The translations under genes and the position numbers were made by a program. This document shows, in pieces, positions 43,185 through 51,932 of a DNA stretch of 64,000 nt. Positions within the stretch are counted from its first letter, which is position 1, and each line of letters begins with the position of its first letter. The DNA is taken from NCBI RefSeq assembly GCF_028682635.1, contig NZ_JANHLK010000018.1:1-64000 (forward strand), read 5' to 3'. The notes below the pieces were generated by a model. It did no database searches. It worked only from the letters and a program-made list of their open reading frames with translations, and was not told where the DNA came from. Origin of the DNA: Pseudomonas putida. Its GTDB lineage: Bacteria; Pseudomonadota; Gammaproteobacteria; Pseudomonadales; Pseudomonadaceae.

Positions 43185-43642
43185 TCGCGGTTTTCATGGG
43201 GCTGGTTGTTCGTTTGGCAGTTTTCTGCGGAAAGTAAATCGGCCGGTTGAATCTGCGCACCATGAAAGCCGTTGACCCATAATCTCAATGCTTCGTTGTC
43301 TTGCTCGAATCAAACCCTTGGGTGGCATCGATTATTTCGCCGCAAGCCTGGCTCAAGCTGTCGTTGGCTGAGGCCGGGCGATTTGGTAGTTTCCCCATTC
43401 ATCACCCATAAGGCATCAGGATGACGCTCATATTAAGGCAAGCCTGCGTTACCGACATTCCGTCGATATACCGGGGCGAGCAGGATTCATAGCTGCCTAC
43501 GGCTGGCGATAACCCCTCGGACAAAAAACGAACCCGGCGGACCAATCACGCACCGATTTTCGTCCGAGCGCAATCTGTCATATTCGGTATTACTTCGTTG
43601 CAGATAGTAGCCAGCCCATCGCTTGATCAATGAGGCTGAACT

Positions 43643-45562
43643 GTGTTTCCACGTCTTCTGTGTTCGCTGTCCGTTTTGACTCTGTCCATCGCCACCGCCC
43701 AAGCCGCCGAGACTAACGTCCTCGAGACTCCCCACCTGCGCAGCCTTGACAACTTCCGTGATCTCGCGGGGGTTACCACCGCCTATTCCACGGCCCGGGA
43801 TGGCACGATGCGTAGCGGGGTGTTCTATCGTTCCAACGCGCTGACCCCGTCTGCCGCGGATCTGGCTACGCTGAATTCCTTGGGCATCAAGGCCGTCTAC
43901 GACCTGCGCACCCCCAGTGAGATTGCCGGCACACCCGACACGATGCTCACCGGGGCGAGCTACGAAAACATCGACATCATCGGCAGCACCACATCCGGTT
44001 CGAACATCACCACGGTCTCGTTCAAGAGTGCAGCCGATGCCATCGCGATGATGGAGCAGACCAACCGGGCGTTTGTCAGTGACGCCGGGATGCGCAGCCA
44101 GTTCACCAGGCTGTTCAATGAACTGGCCAGTGTCGACGGTGCCGCGTTGTTCCATTGCACCGCCGGCAAGGACCGAACCGGTTGGACCGCCGCCGTGTTG
44201 CTGAGCATTGCCGGGGTCGACAGTGCCACCATCATGAGTAATTACCTGGCCACCAACGACTACACCGCCGCGCGCGTAGCGGCGACCCTGGCGAGTATGC
44301 CGCCGGCGATGGCGGCCATTTATGCGCCGCTGCTCGGCGTCGAGTCCAGCTACTTGCAAGCCGGCCTGGACGAGGTGACCGCGCAGTACGGCAGCATGGA
44401 CAACTACCTCAAGCAAGGCCTGGGTCTGTCCCAGGAGACGATCTATGTGCTGCGCGGCAAGATGGTCTACTTCAACAGTCTGCCCGGCCAGGCGGGTCTG
44501 CTTGGTAACGCCGCCGCCGGCGCGCAGCTTTTGCAACAGCTGCAGAACAGCAGCCTTTCGGGCACTTACAGCGACTACAACTACTATCTGCAGTCGGCCA
44601 TCGATGCGGGCGACCTGGCGGGCGTCCAGTCCACGGTCGGCGGTCAGGTGCACGCCGACGCGGCGAGTTACCTGCTGCGTCAGGGCGCGATGATCGAACA
44701 GGCGGCTGCGCCGTTTGCCAGTGGCACGGACCTCAAGGTCGGCCAGTACCGCTTGTGGTCCACCGCATTGGCGGGCTACCTGGGCACCGATGGTTCGTCC
44801 CAAGCCTCCAGCAGCAACGAGCACAGCCAAGGCATGATGGTCGGCCTGACCCAGCGCTTCTCCGAACAACTGAGCGCCCATGCCGGCTTCGGCTACAGCA
44901 AGGGCAACGTCGGCGGCGCGGGTGGCGAGGCGGATACCGACTTCAACTTTTTCAGCATGGGCGCACGCTTCGCGCCGGACGGTCTGGAACGCGGGTTGTT
45001 CGTCGACGCCGACGCCAGCGCCGGCTACATCGACTACGACAGCAAGCGCGACCTCGGCGGCGGCCTCGGCACCGCCAAGGGCGAAAGCCATGGCAATCTC
45101 ACTGGAGCAACCCTGGCATTGGGCTACCGTGTGCCGGTCAGCGGCGTGACGCTCGAACCGAGCCTCGGCGTGCGCGTCAGCCATCTGAACTTGTCGGGTT
45201 TCCAGGAGAAAGGCAGTGAGCTGGCCCTCGACGTCGACAGCATTGACGAAACTCGCCGCAGTGCCGTGGCCAACCTCAACGCTGCATTCGCCCCGATCGG
45301 CATGGGCGCCTGGCAACTGGTGCCGGGTGTCCAGGTGGGCTATGAGCATGTGCTCGGCGATCATCAGGTCGACAGCGAAGGGCACTTGCTGGGCCTGGAT
45401 ATCGAACAGCGCGCCGCGTTCGATAACCGCGACCAGTTCACCGCAGGGGTCAACCTCATGGCCAATCTCGGCGCGCTGAGCCTGGGTGCCGAAGTGGGTG
45501 CGAGCGGTGGCGGGGACAGCCACGGCTTCAGGGGCGGGCTCAAGGCCAGTTATCTGTTTTAA
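43643..45562 (+). CDS. autotransporter with tyrosine-phosphatase passenger
   Basis: A 639-residue protein. A signal peptide (to AQAAE, about residue 22) is followed by a tyrosine/serine phosphatase domain of the IphP/DSP type (residues about 28-260: NFRDLAG, DLRTPSE, active-site P-loop HCTAGKDRTG with Cys172 and Arg178). A linker of about 110 residues leads to an autotransporter beta-barrel (about 375-639) ending in YLF, the outer-membrane insertion signal. It would display or release a phosphatase at the cell surface. The GTG start has GAGGC upstream. It stands alone, convergent with the AraC gene. Confidence 0.88.
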   Translation: MFPRLLCSLSVLTLSIATAQAAETNVLETPHLRSLDNFRDLAGVTTAYSTARDGTMRSGVFYRSNALTPSAADLATLNSLGIKAVYDLRTPSEIAGTPDTMLTGASYENIDIIGSTTSGSNITTVSFKSAADAIAMMEQTNRAFVSDAGMRSQFTRLFNELASVDGAALFHCTAGKDRTGWTAAVLLSIAGVDSATIMSNYLATNDYTAARVAATLASMPPAMAAIYAPLLGVESSYLQAGLDEVTAQYGSMDNYLKQGLGLSQETIYVLRGKMVYFNSLPGQAGLLGNAAAGAQLLQQLQNSSLSGTYSDYNYYLQSAIDAGDLAGVQSTVGGQVHADAASYLLRQGAMIEQAAAPFASGTDLKVGQYRLWSTALAGYLGTDGSSQASSSNEHSQGMMVGLTQRFSEQLSAHAGFGYSKGNVGGAGGEADTDFNFFSMGARFAPDGLERGLFVDADASAGYIDYDSKRDLGGGLGTAKGESHGNLTGATLALGYRVPVSGVTLEPSLGVRVSHLNLSGFQEKGSELALDVDSIDETRRSAVANLNAAFAPIGMGAWQLVPGVQVGYEHVLGDHQVDSEGHLLGLDIEQRAAFDNRDQFTAGVNLMANLGALSLGAEVGASGGGDSHGFRGGLKASYLF

Positions 45563-45608
45563 GGAAACACTTGGGGGGTCGGGCCGCTATCGATTGGCGG
45601 CCGGAGCC

Positions 45609-46550
45609 TTAGTGCCGCGCTCGCGTGCGCAGTCCTGATTTCAGTTCTGCGGGGCTGATGCCATAGGCGCTCTGGAAATACTGGCAAAACCTGCCGACAT
45701 TGCTGAAGCCCAATCGCAGCGCCACTTCAGTCACGGAAGGCGAATCGCGTTGGGCGAGCGCTTCGTGGGCGCGCTGCAAACGCACCTGCCGCTGGTACGC
45801 CACAATCGAGCTCCCCACGAATCGCCGGAAACCTTCCTGCAGTGCTCGCTGGCTGACATGGGTCAATCGGGCCAGATCCGTTCCGCTGAGCAGATGCTCG
45901 GGGTGCGCCTGAATGTGCTCAACCGCCAGCTTCACATGCCGTGGCGCGATCAACGGAGCAGGCTGCCTCAGGGCTTGGGTGAAATTATGCGGCCAGGATT
46001 CCAGCACCGCGTCCAACAACATCTCTCGCAGCCGCGATGGCATCAATGTTCCGGTGTTGATCAGCACATCGAACTCGGCGCCGGTGGCCAGATCGATCAA
46101 TGCCTTGAGGCCCTGGAAAATCGAGACCTTCAAATCAACCACAGGCTCGAACACCAACCGTTCAACAATTGGCTTGCCCAATAGCGTCGACAGTCGTTCT
46201 GTGAGCATCGCACGCTTTATCGACATCCCGTGCTGCGCATGATTGTCGATAAAACGCATCGAACGAATATCTGATTTGTCGATTGCCAGCCCGACCTGTG
46301 AATCACCGATCGACTCGCAGAGGTGATTGAAGATGATTTTGCCGGCGGTAGGAATGACGAAGGTGATTTCGTCCTGGGGATCGGGAAAGACCACCGAGAA
46401 GTCGCCACGGTAATGCATGCGGCGAAAGCTGACACCCTCGTGCCGGCCGTAGACGCCGCCGATGATGATGTTCGAGGGCAAGGGCGGGGTATCGGAATAG
46501 CGATTACCGAACATTTTCGCGAACAGCGCGCCGAAGTCATCGCTGCACAT
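45609..46550 (-). CDS. AraC-family transcriptional regulator
   Basis: A 313-residue AraC protein. The C-terminal double HTH (about residues 210-310) includes LSGTDLARLTHVSQRALQEGF and TEVALRLGFSNVGRFCQYF. The N-terminal domain is of the AraC_binding_2 kind (FSVVFPDPQDEITFVIP). The ATG at 46550 is chosen by protein similarity; a frame open for 500 more codons upstream is antisense to the next gene. It is divergent from the DUF4432 gene and may control it. Confidence 0.83.
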   Translation of the reverse strand: MCSDDFGALFAKMFGNRYSDTPPLPSNIIIGGVYGRHEGVSFRRMHYRGDFSVVFPDPQDEITFVIPTAGKIIFNHLCESIGDSQVGLAIDKSDIRSMRFIDNHAQHGMSIKRAMLTERLSTLLGKPIVERLVFEPVVDLKVSIFQGLKALIDLATGAEFDVLINTGTLMPSRLREMLLDAVLESWPHNFTQALRQPAPLIAPRHVKLAVEHIQAHPEHLLSGTDLARLTHVSQRALQEGFRRFVGSSIVAYQRQVRLQRAHEALAQRDSPSVTEVALRLGFSNVGRFCQYFQSAYGISPAELKSGLRTRARH

Positions 46551-46749
46551 GTCGTTGGACCTGAGGATGATTTGCTGGCGGGACGGAGTTGAGGACACCT
46601 TGGCTGGCACCTTGTAGTGAGGCTTTATGTCGGAGTGAAGTGCGCGAGAGCAGGGAGGGTAGCGTGCAGGGGTGACAGGTTTGTGACGGCCCGGTGCCCA
46701 GGGCAGACCTGAAAAACGCGCTGTTCCGACTTTATGCCGCTTTTTAAGC

Positions 46750-46778
46750 TTGCTGAAACGTTTCTTCAAGTCTATAAA
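46750..46778 (+). promoter_or_regulatory. sigma-70-type promoter of the DUF4432 gene
   Basis: TTGCTG (46750-46755) and TATAAA (46773-46778) are 17 bases apart, placing the transcription start near 46785 and leaving a 24-base leader before the ATG at 46809. Confidence 0.5.
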
Positions 46779-46808
46779 AATGCCACAACTCCAAGAAAGG
46801 CTGCTGCC

Positions 46809-48023
46809 ATGACCCCGCTCAAACTCCTTGTTGCCCTCAGCGCACTGTCCGCTGCCTCCCACGCCATGGCCTGGGACTACGTTCTGCTCGACACTGACAA
46901 AGCCGCCCAAAACTGGCAGATCACCAGCCAGCAACTCGGCGTAAAAACCGACAAACCCTTCAGCGTCACCCTGCGCACCTTGCATGGCGGGCGGCAGGAG
47001 GGCGTCAGCATCGTCGACATCGATAACGGCACGATGAAACTCTCGGTAGTGCCGACTCGCGGTATGAACGTCTTGCAGGCCTCGGTAGGCGATGTGAGGA
47101 TGGGCTGGGATTCGCCGGTCAAGGAAGTGGTCAATCCGTCCTTCATCGAACTCAATGGCCGCGGTGGTCTGGGCTGGTTGGAAGGTTTCAATGAGCTCGT
47201 CACCCGTTGCGGATACGAATGGGTCGGCCACCCCGGCGTCGACAACGGCGAACTGCTGACCCTGCACGGTCGGGCCGCCAATATTCCTGCGAACAAAGTC
47301 ACCCTGCACATCGATGAAAAACCACCGTACGCCATCACCCTGCGCGGCGAACTCAAGGAGCAGGCGTTCAAAAAGGTCGACTTCTCCGTCGCGACCGAAC
47401 TGGTCACCGAACCCGGCAGCGTAGTGTTCGCCCTCAACGACACCCTGACCAACAACGGTGACTATCCGAAGGAATACCAGGCGCTGTATCACAGTAACTT
47501 CAGCACCCCGTTCCTGGAGCAGGGCGCTCGTTTCGCCGCGCCGGTGAAACAGGTGTCGCCGTTCAACGACAAGGCCAAGGGTGATCTGCCCGACTGGCAA
47601 ACCTACCGCGCACCGACCAAGGACTACGACGAAACGGTTTACAACGTGGTGCCGTATGCCGATGCCAAGGGCGATACGTTGACCGTGTTGCATGACAAGG
47701 CCGGCAGCCTGGGCGTATCGGTCGGCTTCAATACTCAGACACTGCCGGTGTTTTCCCTGTGGAAAAACACCGATACCCAAGGCCAGGGCTATGTCACGGG
47801 GCTGGAGCCGGGGACAAGTTTTTCCTACAACCGCCGTTATCAGCGGCCACTGAACCTGGTACCCACAATCGGGCCGAAGGAACACAAGCAGTTCCGCATC
47901 AGCTACAGCTTGTTGGCGGATAAGGCGGCTGTGGATAAGGCCTTGAAGCAGGTGAGCGATATTCAGGGTGGGCGGGAGACTGAGGTGCGGCAGACGCCGT
48001 TGGTTGATCTGACCAAGGGGTAG
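46809..48023 (+). CDS. periplasmic DUF4432 / aldose-1-epimerase-like protein
   Basis: A 404-residue protein with a signal peptide (MTPLKLLVALSALSAASHAMA) and a galactose-mutarotase-like beta-sandwich: VVPTRGMNVLQA, FNELVTRCGYEW, GELLTLHGRAANIPA, ALYHSNFSTP and GLEPGTSFSYNRR are the DUF4432 conserved blocks. It probably binds or epimerises a sugar in the periplasm. AGAAAGG lies before the ATG. A longer frame to 46734 would remove the signal peptide from the N-terminus. Confidence 0.83.
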   Translation: MTPLKLLVALSALSAASHAMAWDYVLLDTDKAAQNWQITSQQLGVKTDKPFSVTLRTLHGGRQEGVSIVDIDNGTMKLSVVPTRGMNVLQASVGDVRMGWDSPVKEVVNPSFIELNGRGGLGWLEGFNELVTRCGYEWVGHPGVDNGELLTLHGRAANIPANKVTLHIDEKPPYAITLRGELKEQAFKKVDFSVATELVTEPGSVVFALNDTLTNNGDYPKEYQALYHSNFSTPFLEQGARFAAPVKQVSPFNDKAKGDLPDWQTYRAPTKDYDETVYNVVPYADAKGDTLTVLHDKAGSLGVSVGFNTQTLPVFSLWKNTDTQGQGYVTGLEPGTSFSYNRRYQRPLNLVPTIGPKEHKQFRISYSLLADKAAVDKALKQVSDIQGGRETEVRQTPLVDLTKG

Positions 48024-48390
48024 GCATTGTCGGCCGACATTGCAGCCCCTCGGCCAAATGTTCGCGTCTGATCCCGTCGGCTTGTTCAAGGTCCGCCAGT
48101 GTACTCGCGACCTTGAGCAGTCGATCGGCTGCTCGCCAGCAGACGCTCATAAAGTCGAAACCCGTGAAGAGGCCTCCATCGAGGCATTCTCACACCACAG
48201 CTTTGGCGTCAGCCTTGATAGCTGATTCCCTTTGGACGTGGCGCTCAAGGCAAACTGAAAATGGTAGCGGAGCAAAAAATTCACTGACATACGGTGTTGA
48301 ACTAAATAATTCATTGATTTACTCTCGATCCCACGTTGTACGAGATCAACCGCTGTTAGCACCTAAAAAAACAAACAATCGGGAGCAAAC
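48024..48390 (+). promoter_or_regulatory. leader interval of the ureide-like operon
   Basis: 367 bases without a gene. The palindrome GTCGGCCGAC lies just after the upstream stop. TGAA-N8-TTCA (48298-48313), with a second AATTCACTGA element close by, is a possible site for the RpiR-type regulator encoded in the operon. The AT-rich last 100 bases are a likely promoter region. No terminator with a T-run was seen. Confidence 0.3.
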
Positions 48391-49167
48391 ATGAAAGCGA
48401 AAGTGATGTTGGGATTGTTCATGACCGCCGCAGTTTCACTGCCAGCCTGGGCCGCGGACTGGACCGTAGGTGCTAACGTTGGCAACGTGCCCTGGGAGTT
48501 TCAGGATTCCAAAGGTGAGTTCGTCGGCTTCGAAGTCGATGTTGTAAAAGAGGTGGCCAAGCGCGCCGGAAAAAGCGTCGAGTTCGTCAATATTCCCTTC
48601 AACGGCCTGTTCAGTGCCGTGCAATCCAAACGTGTTGAAATCGCCATCTCTTCAATCACTATTACCCCTAAACGTTTGGAGTCGGTAGCCTTTGCGCAGC
48701 CTTACTTCGACAGCGACCAGTCGCTCACCGCACTGACCACTTCCAAGGTCAAGAGCCTGGCCGACATGAACGACAAGGTGGTGGGTGTCGACACTGGCTC
48801 TACCGGTGACATGTGGATCGGCCAACACAAGGACGAGTACAAGTTCGCCGATGTCTCGCGCTATGAAGGGCTATCGCCGGCCATGCTCGATCTGGCTTCC
48901 GGACGAATCGATGGCTACCTCAGCGACATCCCGGCGGTGCTCTACTACATCAAGGACAAACCGCAATATTCCATCGTGGCGCGTATTCCCACGGGTGAAC
49001 GCTACTCGCTGATGCACGCCAAAGGTTGGGCGATGAGCGATCAGGTCAACGACATCATCAGCAAGATGAAAGAAGACGGCACCCTGGGGAAAATCCACAA
49101 ACAGTGGTTCGGCGCCGATGCCAATCAAGACTCGAGCACCATGAAAGTGACCGCCGTCCTCAAGTAA
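48391..49167 (+). CDS. ABC transporter substrate-binding protein, polar amino acid type
   Basis: A 258-residue family-3 solute-binding protein. The signal peptide ends at SLPAWA; the mature start ADWTVGANVGNVPWEFQD and GFEVDVVKEVAKRAG, EIAISSITITPKR are typical of amino acid and cystine binders. It is the first gene of a co-directional run of seven. The binding pocket cannot be read from sequence, but the downstream enzymes suggest an amino-acid-like cyclic ureide or imide. Confidence 0.88.
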   Translation: MKAKVMLGLFMTAAVSLPAWAADWTVGANVGNVPWEFQDSKGEFVGFEVDVVKEVAKRAGKSVEFVNIPFNGLFSAVQSKRVEIAISSITITPKRLESVAFAQPYFDSDQSLTALTTSKVKSLADMNDKVVGVDTGSTGDMWIGQHKDEYKFADVSRYEGLSPAMLDLASGRIDGYLSDIPAVLYYIKDKPQYSIVARIPTGERYSLMHAKGWAMSDQVNDIISKMKEDGTLGKIHKQWFGADANQDSSTMKVTAVLK

Positions 49168-49231
49168 GCCCTGCTGATGATGCATGTAAGTGGCGACGCC
49201 TGTTCGCCACTTGTATTGACCGAGGTATCCC

Positions 49232-49909
49232 ATGGATCTTTTGCAGACATTCTTCAACTGGAACGTGCTCGTCGATTCGCTCCCGCTGATGATGCGCGGT
49301 TTGGGCGTGACCATTTTGCTTGGGGTGGTGAGCATTGCCCTGGGTCTGGTGGGCGGGCTATTGCTGGCATTGCTGCGGTTGTACTCCTACGCACCTGTTC
49401 GAGCGCTTGCACGTATCTACATCGATATCATGCGCTCCATTCCACTGCTGGTTTTACTGGTACTCATCTACTACGCGCTGCCTTTTGTCGGCATTCGTCT
49501 GTCGTCTTTTGCGGCCGCTGCCAGTGCGCTCTCGCTTGTCTCATGCGCCTACAGCGCGGAGATTTTTCGTTCGGGCATCGAGGCCATTCCCCGTGGCCAA
49601 TTCGAAGCATCGGCCTCTCAAGGCATGAGTTTCTTCAACACCATGCGCGACGTGGTTTTGCCGCAGGCTATCCGCATCGTGATGCCGCCCATGACCAGCA
49701 ATTGCATCAACGTGATGAAAGACACGGCGCTCGCCTCAGTCGTAGCGATGCCTGACTTGCTGAAGCAGGCGACCCAGGCGCAGGCACTGGCAGCTAACCC
49801 GACACCGCTGGTTGGGGCAGCCTTGCTGTACCTCTTGCTGCTGCTGCCGCTGGTGCAGATGGTCAGCTGGGTTGAGCGTCGTAACGCCTCTGGAGGAAAA
49901 ACCGCATGA
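49232..49909 (+). CDS. ABC transporter permease, amino acid type
   Basis: A 225-residue permease of the His/Glu/cystine family with about five membrane segments and the EAA motif region EASASQGMSFFNTMRDVVLPQA (in part, residues 125-147) that contacts the ATPase. A single permease gene implies a homodimer. The stop overlaps the ATPase start by 4 bases (ATGA). Confidence 0.88.
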   Translation: MDLLQTFFNWNVLVDSLPLMMRGLGVTILLGVVSIALGLVGGLLLALLRLYSYAPVRALARIYIDIMRSIPLLVLLVLIYYALPFVGIRLSSFAAAASALSLVSCAYSAEIFRSGIEAIPRGQFEASASQGMSFFNTMRDVVLPQAIRIVMPPMTSNCINVMKDTALASVVAMPDLLKQATQAQALAANPTPLVGAALLYLLLLLPLVQMVSWVERRNASGGKTA

Positions 49910-50640
49910 GCACGTTGATCGACATCGAAAAGCTCGACAAGTACTACGGCAATTTCAAAGCGTTGAGCGATATCAACCTGCAGGTTGAAGAAGGTGAAGT
50001 GGTGGTCATTCTTGGCCCGTCCGGCTCGGGTAAATCGACCTTGATCCGTTGCATCAACCTGCTTGAGAACTACCAGCAAGGCCATATCCGCGTGGCCGGC
50101 GAGCGTGTTGAAAACGGTCCGCGACTGGCCGCCATCCGCAGCGAAGTGGGTATGGTGTTTCAGAGCTTCAACCTCTATCCACACCTCACAGTTCTCGACA
50201 ACGTATCACTGGCGCCGATCCGTGTTCGCGGGCTGAGCCGGCGTGATGCGCACGCCAGGGCCAAGGAGCTATTGGTGAAGGTCGGCATGGGCGATCACGC
50301 ACATAAATACCCGAGCCAATTGTCTGGCGGCCAACAGCAGCGTGTTGCCATTGCGCGCACCATGGCCATGGAACCTCGCGCAATCCTGTTCGACGAACCG
50401 ACTTCGGCACTGGACCCGGAAATGGTCGGCGAAGTACTCGATGTCATGCAGAACCTTGCTCGCTCCGGCGTCACGATGGTCGTGGTGACTCACGAAATGG
50501 GCTTTGCCCGACGGGTCGCCGACCGGGTGATCTTCATGGAAAGTGGCCGCATTGTTGAGCAGAACATCCCTGAACCGTTTTTTACCGCACCTAAGGAACC
50601 TCGTACAAAAGCGTTCCTTCAGGCCATCCTGCACCACTGA
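49906..50640 (+). CDS. ABC transporter ATP-binding protein, amino acid type
   Basis: A 244-residue ATPase. Walker A GPSGSGKST (residues 36-44), signature LSGGQQQR, Walker B ILFDEPTSALDPE and the switch His in VVVTHEMGF are all intact. It completes the three-part importer, coupled to the permease gene by a 4-base overlap. The PLP enzyme starts 20 bases downstream. Confidence 0.93.
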   Translation: MSTLIDIEKLDKYYGNFKALSDINLQVEEGEVVVILGPSGSGKSTLIRCINLLENYQQGHIRVAGERVENGPRLAAIRSEVGMVFQSFNLYPHLTVLDNVSLAPIRVRGLSRRDAHARAKELLVKVGMGDHAHKYPSQLSGGQQQRVAIARTMAMEPRAILFDEPTSALDPEMVGEVLDVMQNLARSGVTMVVVTHEMGFARRVADRVIFMESGRIVEQNIPEPFFTAPKEPRTKAFLQAILHH

Positions 50641-50660
50641 ATCCGGCTGGAGAAAGTAGA

Positions 50661-51896
50661 GTGAATCCTCTCGATATCGATTATGTTCGCAAGCAGTTTC
50701 CAGGTCTGGCCGATGGTTATGCCTACATGGATAACGCCGGTGGTTCGATGGTACTGAACACGGTGGCCGAGCGGGTCTGTGATTACCTGCTGAACAACAG
50801 TGTGCAACTGGGTGCTTCCTACCAACCTTCCGTTGCCGCTGGCGAGCGAGTGATGCAGGCGCGCCACTCGGTCATGCAGTTGATCAACGCCGAGCACCCC
50901 GAAGAAGTGATCATGGGCGGCTCGACCACCCACTTGTTGCAAATACTGTGTCGCGCCATTGCCCCGTCAATCGTCCCAGGTGATGAAATCATCGTCACCA
51001 ATTGCGATCATGAGGCCAACATCGGTCCATGGGTCAAACTGTGCGAAAGCCGTGGTGCGACCTTGCGCGTGTGGAAGGTCAATCTCGACAGTTGTGAGCT
51101 GGAGCTGGATGACCTGCAGGTCTTGCTCAATGACAAAACCCGTTATGTGGCCATGACCCACACCTCGAATATTCTCGGTTCGATCAATCCCGTCGCCGAG
51201 GTTGCGCGGCGTGTCCATGCCGTGGGCGCCAAGTTGTGCGTGGACGCCGTCGCTTATGCGCCACATCGTTTGGTGGATGTGCAGGCGAGCGGCGCCGACT
51301 TCTACGTCTATAGCTTCTATAAAACATTCGGCCCGCACTTTGCCGTGCTCTGGGGTCGTCGCTATCTGTTGCTGGAATTGCCGAGCCTTAACCACTTCTT
51401 TATCGGTCAGGAGGTGGTCCCTTACAAATTGCAGCCAGGCAACGTCAACTACGAGTTGTCATTCGGTTGCATTGGCATTACCGACTATTTGCTCGACATC
51501 AGCACCCGGCTTGGAGCGCAAGGCAGCGAGCGCAAGTGCATGCAGGCTGCGTTCGATGCCTTCGAGGTGCAGGAGGATTTGCTCGCCGAGCGTCTGCTGG
51601 CATTCTTGCGCCAGCGCGAGGGCGTTCGGATCATTGGTAAAGCGAATACCCACAATCGAGTACCAACGATCAGTTTCGTGGTCGAGGGCGTTCAGTCAGA
51701 GGCTGTTGTGCGTAGCGTCGATGAGCACCGCATTGGCATTCGTTTTGGTGACTTCTATGCGCGGCGACTTATCGAAGCCCTTGGGCTAGGCCAGTTTGGC
51801 GGGGTAGTGCGGGTGTCGTTGGCGCATTACAACACGCTGGAAGAAGTCGACCGCCTCATCACTGCGCTGGATCAAGCAATCACCGCGTTGCGTTGA
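50661..51896 (+). CDS. class V PLP-dependent enzyme, cysteine-desulfurase-like
   Basis: A 411-residue fold-type I class V enzyme. The PLP-binding Lys221 is in SFYKTFGPH, Asp195 in CVDAVAYAPH, and His117 in CDHEANIGPW stacks on the cofactor. The loop where SufS/NifS desulfurases carry the catalytic Cys reads RFGDFYARR, with Tyr in its place, so sulfur transfer is unlikely. It could act as an epimerase, lyase or transaminase on an amino-acid product of this pathway. The GTG start at 50661 follows GGAG. It lies between the importer and the RpiR gene. Confidence 0.83.
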   Translation: MNPLDIDYVRKQFPGLADGYAYMDNAGGSMVLNTVAERVCDYLLNNSVQLGASYQPSVAAGERVMQARHSVMQLINAEHPEEVIMGGSTTHLLQILCRAIAPSIVPGDEIIVTNCDHEANIGPWVKLCESRGATLRVWKVNLDSCELELDDLQVLLNDKTRYVAMTHTSNILGSINPVAEVARRVHAVGAKLCVDAVAYAPHRLVDVQASGADFYVYSFYKTFGPHFAVLWGRRYLLLELPSLNHFFIGQEVVPYKLQPGNVNYELSFGCIGITDYLLDISTRLGAQGSERKCMQAAFDAFEVQEDLLAERLLAFLRQREGVRIIGKANTHNRVPTISFVVEGVQSEAVVRSVDEHRIGIRFGDFYARRLIEALGLGQFGGVVRVSLAHYNTLEEVDRLITALDQAITALR

Positions 51897-51932
51897 CAGG
51901 CGCACACACTTCCAATTTTACGAGCCTTCACT

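Noticed and set aside
43185..43642. Possible small gene between the ABM gene and the autotransporter
   Set aside because: Short frames exist on both strands but none has a Shine-Dalgarno sequence, family motif or convincing length. Left as unassigned intergenic DNA.
43487..45523. 678-codon open frame on the minus strand
   Set aside because: It is antisense to the phosphatase autotransporter over nearly its whole length. Its Gln/His/Arg/Gly-rich sequence has no domain, while the plus frame has signal peptide, phosphatase loop and barrel.
46551..48089. Upstream extension of the AraC frame to 826 codons
   Set aside because: The added part is antisense to the DUF4432 gene and its promoter region, with no recognisable domain. 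The AraC protein is complete from 46550.
50661..51896. Calling this gene a cysteine desulfurase (sufS/csdA)
   Set aside because: The catalytic Cys loop is replaced by GDFYA, and no Fe-S assembly gene is nearby.
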